DNA of 64,000 nucleotides from Phytoseiulus persimilis (lineage: Eukaryota; Arthropoda; Arachnida; Mesostigmata; Phytoseiidae): contig CM075102.1 in NCBI GenBank assembly GCA_037576195.1, positions 44,078,745 through 44,142,744 on the forward strand. The letters are read 5' to 3'. The translations under genes and the position numbers were made by a program. Every line of letters begins with the position of its first letter. Positions within the stretch are counted from its first letter, which is position 1. The notes under the pieces were generated by a model that was not told where the DNA came from, made no database searches, and worked only from the letters and a program-made list of their open reading frames with translations. This document shows positions 49,511 to 60,610 of the stretch, piece by piece.

Positions 49511-49649
49511 AACGTGACGCAGTGCCGAGCTCCAGTCAAGAGTCCACGTTCCGTGTGTTGACGTTTCGTTGATGTTCGTCGTGCCGTGAGAGTCGTTCGT
49601 CGTAGTTCGTGTTTCGTGTTCGTCAGTGGATTGCCTCAAGCTCTGTGAA

Positions 49650-52600
49650 ATGGATAAGGTACGCTGGAGTTCCGTGTCTGGAGTTCGGGATTCGCGCGGC
49701 CCGGTTCAGGGGACCGACAAAAGCTTGCGGTTGTCTGACAGCGATGAGGTCATGTAGTTCAGCAGAGGGAGTTTCGATCTGGTGTGGAGTTTCGAATGAC
49801 GCGGTCAATAAAGGACGCGGAGAACTAAAGTTTTCCAGTCTTTGTGGAAGCTCCTAAGATAGTTAGTGGGGTGTTCCAATGCTCCAAACGCTGGCTGCGA
49901 GGAATCCTACCGATCGCCACGAACGAAAATTCTCCAGCACTTTCTCATGACTCATCGAATAATGACCCCTGAGAACTCCGGTTTCGACATCGATCTCATT
50001 AACGCCGATCCCGATATGTGAAGCTAAAACATCAGTTTCCGTTGATTATGATTCCCGCCGATGGGAAGCAGCCATAACTGTAGTGACCGTTGACATCACA
50101 TGATGAACTTGAGCTTTATTTAGGGTAACGGCCGTTCAAAGGTCCGCACGGATTCAAACTTGGAATTACCGTGTCAGGCCTCCCTGTAATAGCATCCCCG
50201 TTAGGGGAGAAGAAGCCAGCGGTCGGTACTGACGAGAGAACGAGTGTATTTTTTCCTGATATCTTAAAAATGTCGTGACTTTCAGACGACGGCAGCGATG
50301 GTGCTGTCGCTCATTGCCGTGGCGCACGCTGGGAATCAAGGCTGGTCCGGACACGGTGGAGGAGGATGTATGTACTCTTTATTTCTATCATATTTGCCCA
50401 CAGGAAACGTTATCGAGCAATCACAGGAGTCAACCGGCGGATGAGGCTGAGATATCCTCTACTATGCGCGAAATGAAGCGCAATCCTCTGAGGATTCGAT
50501 TAGGCGTTCGGAATTAGTTGATCAAACATTTTGGATGATTCAAACGGGAAATAATTCAAGGTCCCTCGTAAGGGCGCCTGTTTTCCAGGCCTCGGACGCG
50601 AGGTCCTTGGTCGGAGCGCCATTCGCCTGGGTAGAACAGTCTACCTGGTATAAATTATGCATCGGGCACTCCTTGGAAATTTGCATTGTTCCCAACGCGC
50701 TACCCCTTCCTGTTTCCCCCCAAACTCTCCGCATCAATCCTATTCCTAACAGGGACCGGCTGGAGTACTCGTACTTGAGGAAAACCACTTCCCCTCTCCA
50801 AGTCTAATTCCTCCGCAGGCTCTATATTACGTTGCCTGAATAATGTTCGTCCCCTCAACAATATTTCACCCCTAATGCCGTCTGCGTTCCTTGACAGCCT
50901 TTGCCTCGCCTGAACTGCCTCCTTTCTTTTCCCGACTTCAAGCCTCCTCTGATCCCTTCCTGTCGCTCTTATTCCGAATATTTATCTTGAGCCTGTATTT
51001 TCTAAACGGAGTTTCCATAAAACACCTCCAAACGGCGCTCTGTTTGAACACCTCCGTGTGTGACGATCCGCGGAGTGAATAGAGTACGAGGTTATCATCA
51101 CACAATCACAAAGAGAAATTCCGGTTGAGAACTTACACTCGCGAAAATTGCTGACTCGGAGCTGTATGCGGCGAACTGCGAGAACATGTGAAGAAGGCTT
51201 GATGGTTCGGAGTATTTCTTCTGAAACTTGCTCTAGCCATCTCTGACAAGGACCTCGCTCGTTCGCAGTGATCCCCACATCTCGGAGCTCTGTGTGGATG
51301 GCGCTTTGCATACTGAGAGACGAATCCCGAATTTGACCGTTCTACGAATACTTGAAGTAGGAATTGCGTATTCGTTGCTGACGTGCAGGAGGGATAATCT
51401 GCGACTTTGGGTCGCGGCTCCGCGTATCGCTCAATCAATCGATTTGAGATGAGTTCCAGTTCTGGGCCACTCACCATCGGAGAACTCCGAGGAGCCAGAA
51501 GCCTCAGCATGTTGCGGCTTTCAAAACCACGACAACGATATACCTCGACTAATTTGCTTTGTTGGTCGCCTGACTGACTGGGTGGCTTCAATTGATCCTC
51601 GCGGAAGGGCGGAAACCGAGTAAGCAGTGAGCTCATTAGCATCTTCCTGACGGGTCAGCCGGTCCGTCGGAAAGCGGTCGGCGGACACTCTTGCTTCGCC
51701 CGGTTGATCTCTGGCTCCTCGGTATGACTCTACCATTTCAGTCGCTGCGTCCGTTCAATCAGACTCGCATTAGCGGCTTCAGACAAAACCGCATCGACAA
51801 AAAACTTCGCCTTTAGGTGGTCCGAAGAGCGACGGAGTAGATAGAAGCGGTTTTTACCTCTCTAAGCATTTCCATAGCCTTTGCTCTGAGCGCAGTGAGG
51901 TCGGCTTTTTTCCGTTTGTGGTCTTTCGTTCCCGGTTCATTTGTTGGTTGTCAGTGGGTTTCGTTCGTTTTGTTTTCCGACATCGATCTCTCTTCCCCTC
52001 GAACACATCATCCCCCCTCATGCTCTGATAAGCTCCATGCCGGAGACAAAGAGAAGGGAACGGCTCTGAGGCGTCAGAGCCAAACTCGATTAGGGGTAGG
52101 TCAAAGGATCCCGCGGAAACTATGCCAACGGCCACAGACAATCCAATTCGCCATTGTTTCAATCGGTGACTTGACGTTTACGAGGTTGCGGTTGTCGACG
52201 GTGGCGAAAATGGTGACGAATCACTTCCGATGGGACGATCACAGAATCGAGTCCGGCATGAAAATGAAATGAAGACGAACAACAACCTCGATGTTGCTAG
52301 TCTCGATTCCCGCACCGTGTGGAGCACCGGGACGATAGCAGCGTCCCGACGCTGGCGAGAGGGAAATTCGAAACACAAGGGAAACACAGCTGCATGACAA
52401 CATCCCGATGAGTGTACGGGGGATCGATGAGCGGGGTCACTCAAGTAAATTGGAAATTCCAGATGGCGGCGGCGGTGGAGGAGGAGACGTCAAAGAAGGT
52501 CTGCTGCTCAAACCCGTCACGGAGCAGGTCGGCCCGGCAACGCTCACGACAATCAAAAAATTCATCGCCCATGTCGACACCTCGGTCGTCCCGATCAAAT

Positions 52601-55237
52601 TCGAGCACATCCGGATCCCTAACAGCTTCGGAGGAGGAGGTGAGTGAAAGCTCTAATGGAATAAATTCCAGCAGCCGATTTGCGTTCTGAATTATATTTG
52701 GGCGGTAGCTGTTTACGCGTTGATCTGAGCCTCTCGGATCGGAGGAGCCTGAGCCCCTAGGCTGACGGAATGGACTAAAATCTCCACGACGCGATCTGGA
52801 AATCCCGGAGATTGGAACGACGAAACCACCTTTGACGAGAGTTCAAACTCTCGTGCGTTCACCGCGTGCGTCCTCGAGTGTACCGAACTCTTTGAATTCG
52901 GGATATTCATCGGAAGAGTAATTAGCATTCGGATGATTGCGAAAGTTTTCGTCGATTCTGCGCGTCTTCGTGTTTGACGGAATCTCTGTCTGTTCGAGTG
53001 TGTATTCCTGATGAGAAGCAATCCCATTTGCGAACCCCCGCGCGCGACTGTCAACCGGCTCCAGCGGTTTCCGTTTAGCTACCAAACTGAACGGATCAAT
53101 ATTTCATGGGGAGCTGCGATTCGTTTTCGCTGTTTGCTCTGGGAGCCCGGCGATCAAAATAACACCATCCACTCCCTGAAAATAAAACTCCTGAGCGAGC
53201 ATCGGGAATTCGAAGTTTCTGCGGATTCCGGGCACTCTCGAGAAGATGGTGACGATACCCATGATTTGTCGACGTCTCACGAGAAGCGCGAGTCAGTGAT
53301 CAGGCTCCGGTGGCTGACTTCGCCAAGATTAGACTTTTGGGTGCGGCTCCTGTTACCAGACAGCTGTTGTGGAATTGCTTCGAGCGGACTCGAGCCGCGT
53401 GGCTCCTCGTGAAGTTGGAAACGTTCCGAGAAGTTTTGGGAGACACCGACGAAACGGATAGTTGGACATGTCGACTTTTCATGGACCCTCTTCGAAACCC
53501 GCCATGTTGAGTGTGAACAAAGCTTCGCTGGGATGTCTGCATCCGAAACGCGCGGTGACGTAAACGTTCTTTGCCCCTTTGTGTGATGCGCACAGTCACA
53601 TAAAAAGCCAGCAAGTAGCTCAAATGATGACTGTCAGCGATATGAGCTGTATATAATTCCGAGAGTCATTATTGCTGTTTTCGGCGTCCGTTCCAGTGGA
53701 TGACTGAGCAAGCGAAGATATGGAAATACGCCACCGCATGAAACGGTCCGCTAAACGGGAAAATCTGGTCGTCCACCGGACACGGCGAAATTCGTGTGAG
53801 AAGCGCTTTCTCCTGAACAACGTCGCGTGCCCGACCGCGATGAAGAGCGTCAACTTGACGTCCGCTGGGGCGAGTTAGGGAACACTCGTGTGACCGTCCC
53901 AACAACCTGTTGGTGGCTCATAGTTCAACCAGCGCTGCCTCCGCCATGACCAGGAGCAGTAAATGCTGTAAGACTGACGGCGCCAAGCAACGTGGGAAGG
54001 GAAAAACTTGGTGCTCGGGACTCGCGTTTCCGGTGTTTTCCTCGTCCCGGTCCTCGTCAGTCTGCGACCGCTGCCGACTGAGGATTGAGTCGGAGGCAGA
54101 GCTGAATTGAGGGAACAAGCCGCGTTACAAAACTCGTTGAATGGGCTGCCGTTGAAGTTTCTGTCGGGGCGAGCATGGGGAGAACGAGACTTTCTGCGCC
54201 TATGAGTTATCCCATCCTTCCTCCGCCTTTTTCGGAGATGAACTGATGAGGAGTCTCGAAATGCTCTCAAGATCAGCGGGTCTTATCAAAATGTTACCAG
54301 CATGTATGCTGTGGGATTCTTCTGAGCGGAGATGCACTTTACTAATAGTTCTTGGTTCTATTTCAAGGTGGATTCGGAGGAGGCCACGGAGGAGGTGGTT
54401 TTGGAGGAGGCCACGGCGGAGGTGGTTTTGGAAAAGGCCACGGAGGAGGTGGTTTCGGAGGAGGCCACGGAGGTGGAGGCTTCGGAGGGGGCCAGAAGTT
54501 CAAAGTGGTCGAGGTCGGCGGAGGAAGCGGTGGACATGGAGGCGGTGGCTGGAACTTTGGAGGCGGCAGTGGCGGCGGCGGTGGATGGAAAATGGGTGGA
54601 TTCGGGGGGGGAAGCGGCAGCGGTTGGTCTGCTGGAGGCGGAAGTGGCTGGCCCTCAGGTGGAGGAGGAGGAGGCGGCTGGCCTTCTGGCGGAGGAGGGG
54701 GCGGTTGGCCTTCCGGCGGAGGAGGAGGCTCTGGTTGGAAAATGGGAGGAGGCGGAGGAGGCTGGATGAGCGGCGGAGGCTTTGGAGGTAATTTCGATTG
54801 ATTTTGGTATTTTCGATTGCTCAGAACCTGGATGATGCTGTGATAAAAGCAGAAACATACACAATGGGGATGCTGTCGATCATCCACTTTGAGATGAACG
54901 GATTCGGAGTTAGATAACAAGGCTGCGTGGACTCAGCGCAATAATTTAAACGGAGAAAAATTGTTGAACGGGAGATGATACACGGAGCATGATCCATCGT
55001 AGAAAGCTTAAATGTTTTCACTAAATCCACTAACTGAACTTTGACGCTCCGGCAGGTGGCTTCGGTGGAGGCTTCCCTATGCTTATGGATGTGCCGGTGC
55101 AGGTGCACAGGAACCAGTTCAAGAATCAGCCGCAAGTAAAGAAAGTCTTCAAAGCGATTCCGGTGCAGGTCAAGGCCATTGACGGAGGTCACGGCGGTGG
55201 TGCCGGCGGAGGTCACGGTGGAGGCGGCTGGCACTGA
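49650..55237 (+). CDS. Glycine-rich secreted cuticle protein
   Basis: Structural protein of the exoskeleton, exported by epidermal cells. Coding exons 49650-49658, 50286-50367, 52463-52639, 54368-54787 and 55056-55237 join in phase to 289 residues. Residues 1-18 (MDKTTAAMVLSLIAVAHA) form a signal peptide cut before GN. The nine-nucleotide first coding exon that interrupts the signal peptide is the usual layout of arthropod cuticle genes. After a short GGGGYGGG run comes a non-repetitive block (~38-85: VKEGLLLKPVTEQ, then KKFIAHVDTSVVPIKFEHIR). Next are four nine-residue FGGGHGGGG repeats, GWPSGGGG repeats, and a second non-repetitive block (MLMDVPVQVHRNQFKNQP, then VKKVFKAIPVQVKAID), ending in GGHGGG repeats and GGWH. 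No chitin-binding R&R consensus is seen, so this is the glycine-rich class. Promoter with TATA box is visible. Confidence 0.88.
50286..50367 (+). CDS. Cuticle-protein exon 2: signal peptide core
   Basis: Acceptor GACTTTCAG, donor GGAT|GTATGT. Encodes TTAAMVLSLIAVAHAGNQGW and a short glycine run; the tyrosine codon T|AT is split by the next intron (2,095 bp). Confidence 0.85.
52463..52639 (+). CDS. Cuticle-protein exon 3: non-repetitive block
   Basis: Acceptor AAATTCCAG, donor GGAG|GTGAGT. Seven glycines, then a hydrophobic-charged block ending in HIRIPNSFGGGG. This block and the matching one in the last exon are the only parts likely to fold. Confidence 0.88.
54368..54787 (+). CDS. Cuticle-protein exon 4: glycine repeats
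   Basis: Acceptor TTTCAAG, donor GGAG|GTAATT; the glycine codon G|GT is split at both ends. Holds the FGGGHGGGG and GWPSGGGGG repeats, about two-thirds glycine. Confidence 0.85.
54373..54480 (+). repeat. Four 27-bp coding tandem repeats
   Basis: Four in-frame copies of the unit encoding FGGGHGGGG. The third copy has lysine for the second glycine. Copies differ mainly at third codon positions. Confidence 0.85.
55056..55237 (+). CDS. Cuticle-protein exon 5: C-terminal block and stop
   Basis: Acceptor CCGGCAG; TGA stop at 55235-55237. Starts GGFGGGFPMLMDVPVQVHRN and ends with histidine-glycine repeats and a terminal tryptophan-histidine. Confidence 0.88.
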
Positions 55238-55848
55238 GTCCGCTGCTCACCCACGTCTGAATGTTCGAAAGTCGTTGCTCCGTTTCTTCACTTCATCCTT
55301 CACCGAACCCAGTCAGTCAGCTCGCTGCGAATATCCCTTCCCCAGCAGGTTGTTGTTCGATTGTTGTTGGTCACCCTTAACATAGAGCACTGGACTGCCT
55401 CTGATGCTGACGATTCACTCACTGCATGCGAACGCGCTTCTGGTGACGGGAAAAATGATTCTGACGGCCCCACAGACTGTTGGGGGGAGATCGCTATTTT
55501 TCCAACTCAAGAATCCTTTCCGGCAACCCCTGGCCGGAGACTGTCTTCCCTGACCGGGGAACTGGCGCCATCCTGATTCTCTCCACGCCTCCCAAGTTAT
55601 GATAGGTAACGGCAGAGTTTTCGGTTCGGCACCTGCACCGGCAGTCTGCGAAGAGATCCTTCTATGAATTCGGCTGTCCGCTTTTCTTTGCTGCGGAATC
55701 GCTAGCGGCTGAGGAATTTCCTTTGCTCTTGAGGACTGTAGCAGAAGTCTTTCGTCCATGTCCTTTTCTCTCCTTCGAAAAGCCTGCACCTCATCTCCAC
55801 ACGCGTGCGCCGCAATAGGTACTCCTTCACTTTCTCTTCCCACCTAGA

Positions 55849-56279
55849 ATGTTCTCCTGTTTCCGTTGGTTTTGTTGCGACAGAGCAGCGAATGTATTCG
55901 AGCAGTCCCCGGGGAGAAGTATGGAAAAAGTGGGCTCGGAAGAAAGAGATCGCGGAATTACTTTGCCTGTTCCTCTTCTTCCACGACCGGTCTCTGACTT
56001 GCCAACTTACTTCTCACCACGCGTCAAAGCTCTGTTGCTTGCTTGCTCGTTTTTCTCACAGTGAGTGACTGGTGGCATGTCGTGGAACGCTCACATGGGA
56101 TGGACAATTGTGGCCGTTTGTCAAAGTTTCACCTGACTAACCGGTTCCGGCTGCTTCCTTCCGACTGACTCGTTGGCAGGGCTCCCCATGGAGCTGTCGA
56201 AAGAGGCGTTCCTTGTCCGTTCTCGGAGATAATTCACGGCGCAATGGAAATCCACGAAGTGATCCTCGTTTGCGCTTAG
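55849..56279 (+). CDS. Candidate small two-exon gene, 103 codons, unknown
   Basis: An ATG at 55849 opens a frame starting MFSCFRWFCCDRAANVFEQS that reaches a consensus donor (CA|GTGAGT) at 56061. A pyrimidine-rich acceptor (GTTGGCAG) at 56179 rejoins it in phase to a second open block (APHGAVERGVPCPFSEII, then HGAMEIHEVILVC) ending in TAG. The 119-bp intron has branch-like CTGAC and CTAAC. The cysteine-rich start (C4, C9, C10) could be an acylation site. Family unknown. The span may instead be 3' UTR of the cuticle gene or chance; open frames are common here. Confidence 0.25.
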
Positions 56280-56823
56280 TGAGACGCTGTGCTTGTTTCC
56301 AGGTTGGAGAAAACCGCCTCCGGTGCGCAAAGTGCACAGCGAACAGTCGTGGTAAGCTCGCCCCTTGTAGTGTGGTCCTGGTCCCGGACGTCTCCTCCAA
56401 TCATTCATCATTCAAGTACCAATCCGTCCATGTTCCGGATAATTGCATAGCCAATCAACGCAGCGTATTGGTTCTGGAAAAGTGCCCTCGCTGAAGATTT
56501 GGAGAAAGTCAAGAAGTCGAGGGATTTTCCTTGGAATTTTTCGGAACGCGATCCTGCGCCGAGCGATGCCTGTTAATGAAGGTCGGTAAACGTGACATGT
56601 TTCTGAAGGCAACAGCTGACGTGTTGTATAACCCGCGGCTATCAAGCGGGTCGGCCGGTCGGCTGGCAACGAGACAGGCACGCGGACGGCGGGCGACTTC
56701 ATCCCAGTTGTGCCATGAAGAATAATCACGAGAAAACAGCGGTCTGTATGTAGCATTTTTGTACAAAGCTTACACGACAACGTCCTGGTGACTCGCTTGT
56801 ATATAAGTGTAATTTTAAGTCGA

Positions 56824-56829
56824 AATAAA
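56824..56829 (+). terminator. Possible polyadenylation signal, plus strand
   Basis: AATAAA followed by GT-rich sequence (GTGTTGATCGATGTTTG). It lies 545 bp past the candidate small gene and 1.6 kb past the cuticle-protein stop, so it could serve either. Confidence 0.35.
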
Positions 56830-56844
56830 GTGTTGATCGATGTT

Positions 56845-58589
56845 TGCAAAACGAAAGGGCTGCAACCTCCTCCTTGTACCACGCGTCCACAGGAAATAAG
56901 GAACTCCTTCTAGTGCTGGTGAGAACCAGCGAACTTCCTAGTCTGCCTTCTTGCACTCCTGTGTGAGGCCGACAACGACCGAGAGCCTCTGAGACGACGA
57001 AACGAGATGCATGAAGTCGTGCGTCGGTATACCGGCTCACTGGTTGTCTCTAGCGACAGCAGACGGAGGAAGTACCATGTGGAATGATCCGGGCATCAGT
57101 GCAGCCATCGACGTAAAAATCGCGATTGGACCTTTTCTCTCGGAGTCCTTCCGGGGATTGCGTGCGGTGGAGGAGGCCAGTAAAAACAACTCGAGCTAGG
57201 CTCAGATGCGAGGGAGAGAAATGTTTCGAATTGACACTGCAGCAGCAGCAGCAGCCGCCGCCATAACACTTTGTAACGCCTCACAAGTAGGACACCATCA
57301 GGAGCAGCACGCCGCGCCGCATACGTTCACACCATCCGGGTAGCGGAATCAAGGACAGTTGGTGTGCCCTCCCACCGCTGGAGGCGGAATATACCGAGAA
57401 TCAAAGGAAAGTCTCCGAATCTTGTGGGAATGCATGATTTCAATGATGACTGTGTCTCGCGCGTTGGGAGCTATCTATCCTGAAAGATTCATCTTGAGAT
57501 CCCATGCCCGTGATAACCGTTCCTCCGATAAAGACTTCGTTCAAATCGCTGCCGGAAGGATCGGACGCGATATGTCACTGGGGAACGTAAATGGACGGGA
57601 TGATTCAAGTAAATCACAATTCCAATCCTGTGCTGTCAGACTCTGGCCGTTTTCCTAGATGTCGATAGAATTGCCCCCGTATTCGGATTGACAAATATGA
57701 AAAAGAACAAAGACGAAGTGCTTCCTATCGTTCCGAATGATTTCGTTCTCTCTTGTGCGAACGGGCGAATGAACGAGTGGGCGACAGAAGAAAGTACGTT
57801 AGGAGCGATCGAGGAAAGATACCAGTTTCTCAAGTATGACACATGCAAATGAGGAACCTTGGTTATGAAGCCGACCCATGAAAGTCGAAGCCAATTCGTG
57901 CGGGTAAGAGTAGACAGGCTAAGACGGGAGTTCAAATCCAGTCACGTAAAATATTATTCTGCTCCTTTCTGACCGAGTCATATCTGTCCGTTCCCGTTGA
58001 GAGGCCAGAGAGACTGCCTAAAATCGCTATAGGTCTCGATGAATTACTTGATTAGCATTTTAATGGGAAAATAAAAAGATTCGCCTTTGGAGTGGAGTTT
58101 CGAGGAATCAGCCGGGATACGAGCGGTGGCACTCCTTGATAAGAAGCCTTTACTTCCCCACGTGCGAGAGGATTGGGATACTTCGTGCATACGTTTTTTT
58201 TCTCGATAGTTACGATGATAATGATGGAATTTGAGAGTTGGGGATACACCGAGTCTCAAGTCCGAGTTTTCAGGGGAACCGATTCGACATATTGCAGCTT
58301 AGCAAAAGTTATCTTCAATCAGGTCAATGTTGCGAGAGGTTCTCAACGCAGGCCCTACGGATCTCTGAACCAAGGAAGCAGGGGAAACCTTCGTTATAAC
58401 AATGATTTTCCAGCATTGAGTGTGCGGATAGCCGAACGAAAATAAGGAATTCGTCCGCTACATTGAAATTCTTGTTCTGTAACGCGGCTCTGTCGTACCT
58501 CCTTAGCACGTATAACGTATTTCCCTTAACAATCGATGATATCAGGTCTGAGGGGAGATGAAATATTCTCACTCCACTTTCTTGTCGAT
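56845..58589. other. Intergenic, no recognisable gene
   Basis: A (GCA)5(GCC)3 trinucleotide tract lies at 57239-57262. Other short frames, such as minus 57636-57935, match nothing known to me. Confidence 0.45.
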
Positions 58590-60610
58590 CCTCAGAGAAT
58601 GGTCATCGTTATTCATTGATCCTTCGACGTGTCATCTACATTTCCTTTTACATACGTATCACATGAAACCCAGTTCCTGAGGCGATTGAGTCCAGCGGAT
58701 CCCTCGGGTTTCTTCTTCCCATTTTTACAGGGTCATTCTCGTATCCCTCCATGTCTCCTAGCTGCACTTATCAGTCAGACCCAATCTTCTGGCAAGTTCT
58801 TCCGTCCCGGGTTGATTTGTGACGCGTTTCATTATAATGTGGGTGATGGTTCCAGGCTCCCGTCCGCATCTTACGTATAGTTTGTCGATTTCCTGGTATT
58901 TTGAGCGATGCACTCCGCTCGGTAGGATTCCGCCCGGGCCAGACCCATCAGCTTCTCCGGTCGTTTGTATACAGCCCAAAGGGTACGACACCTCGTCCTT
59001 CCACTCTCGATATGGGCTGGTTAGATTTGGTTCAGAGCCCATTGCCTGCCTCCATGTCTGGTCCATCTATTCTCTCATCCGCTCCCTAACGGCTATGTTG
59101 AAGAAGCTGAACTTTGGTCTTCTATTGTCTCCGTATTCAAAAGGGATTTCCGAGCTTGAATATTTCGTCTTCAATATTTTTAGGCCACGAATCGCTTCAG
59201 TGTGAAAATTCTCAGTTGCCATCATGAAAAGAATCATCCTTGGCCATCTGATGGGATCGATCGCACTTATTCGTGCGGAATACCGTATCTTATGCTCAGC
59301 CTCTCTGGCTTCGAAAGTTGATCATCCGAGCTATCCTGATATGATTAAGTAGGCAGCCTCGTGTGCGGCGATTCCCATAGCCCATTTTCGTGCCGCGACC
59401 TGTGTTCTGTCGAACCTGGCTGTCAGCTGTTTCGTTGCCCTTGATGCTAGCGCAGCTTCAGCGTACGCTGGTTTGGGTAGCCCAGTGGCTCTCCATTGGA
59501 TCCTTGCAATTTCGAATCGGTTGAAGGTCATAGCTTGGACATATAGTCTTTGCAACGTATTGTGTGCCTCCCTCTTCCAGTCTTGATCCTGCTGGCATAG
59601 GTAGCTTGGTTCGTTGCGTATTTCCATTCCAAGGTATTTATATTGGTCCTGGAACTCAATTCTCTTGCCCTGCACAGTCAGTTCTCTCGGTTCCCCTAAT
59701 CTCTCCGTGTTGAAGATGGTGATGGCGCTCTTCGATGGGGTGAACGTGATATCCTTCTCGATTCCCATCTCTGTGGTGATCGCGAGTAGGAGGTTCATCT
59801 CCTCGTAGGTACGTCGTAGGTCAGTACCAGATCGTTTGCGTGCAGCAGTCCCGGTAGCTTTGAGATTTTAGTTTCGCTGTCCGCTCGGATAGTCAGATCG
59901 AAACCACAACTAGTCCATAGGAGTCGGTTCTCCAGTTCTGCTATAAATATAACGCGAACAGGATTGGCGAAAATGGGCAGCCCTGCCTCAGTCCAATTTT
60001 CGTGCGTAGTGTTGATGAGGTACGGTATGCGTGCTTGACTACGACAGCATTGTCTGTGTATATGAGGAGATGTAGCCATCCTTCGTCCATGCCAAGGTCC
60101 ATCAATGTCGTCCATAGTTGGACTCTTGTTATCCTGTCATATGCTCTGGAGCAGTCCAGGAAACATGCCAACAGCCCTCAACCTCTTTTTCGGCATAGCT
60201 CAATGATCGATCTAAGAATAAATAAATTGTCCTGCCCCCGTCTTCCTTGTCTGAACCCGTTTTCCATTTCGTCGAGGATTTCTCCGGTCTCGATCCATTC
60301 GGATATTCTAGCCGCTATGATTTTCGTGAGTATCTGATAGAGCTCTGTCGATACCGCTATGGGACGGTATTTTCCCAGTATCCCTTTCCGGAAGTTCGAT
60401 TTCGCTATCATGGAGCTCGACCGTCTCTTTAGTCCACTGGAAGTGGTTCTTCCCCATGTAGAATGGCATTTTCCATCCTCGTGATGTGACTGATGCCTTC
60501 TTTGTGTAGTTCTTTTTTCACCGTTGCCGCGATTTGATTCTCCCGGGAGCGGTGGGACTGGACAGCTGTGAAAGATGTGTTAGATCTCTGTGACCGTCGT
60601 CGCCATGCCC
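58590..60610 (-). mobile_element. Decayed non-LTR retrotransposon (LINE), reverse transcriptase and C-terminal part
   Basis: Read on the minus strand, the reverse-transcriptase motifs appear in order: KYRPIAVSTELYQILTKIIA (60350-60400), MENGFRQGRRGQDNLFIL (motif 2), CFLDCSRAYDRI (motif 3, first catalytic aspartate kept), KIGLRQGCPFSPILFALYL (motif 4), LLHANDLVL in place of YADDLVL (motif 5, one catalytic aspartate lost), and TPSKSAITIFN and YKYLGMEI (motifs 6-7). Downstream follow a connection region and YVRCGREPGTITHIIM, the C-terminal CxxCG...H zinc-knuckle-like block. The frame changes between motifs 4 and 5 and near 60415, and stops occur at about 59331 and 59084 and in the 58700s. The 5' ORF and endonuclease are missing, so the copy is truncated and dead. 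Clade not assigned. Confidence 0.88.

Noticed and set aside
54363-54920. 185-codon proline-rich minus-strand frame
   Set aside because: Exact antisense of the glycine-rich cuticle exon; glycine codons read as proline.
58819-59205. 128-codon plus-strand frame
   Set aside because: Antisense of the LINE C-terminal region.
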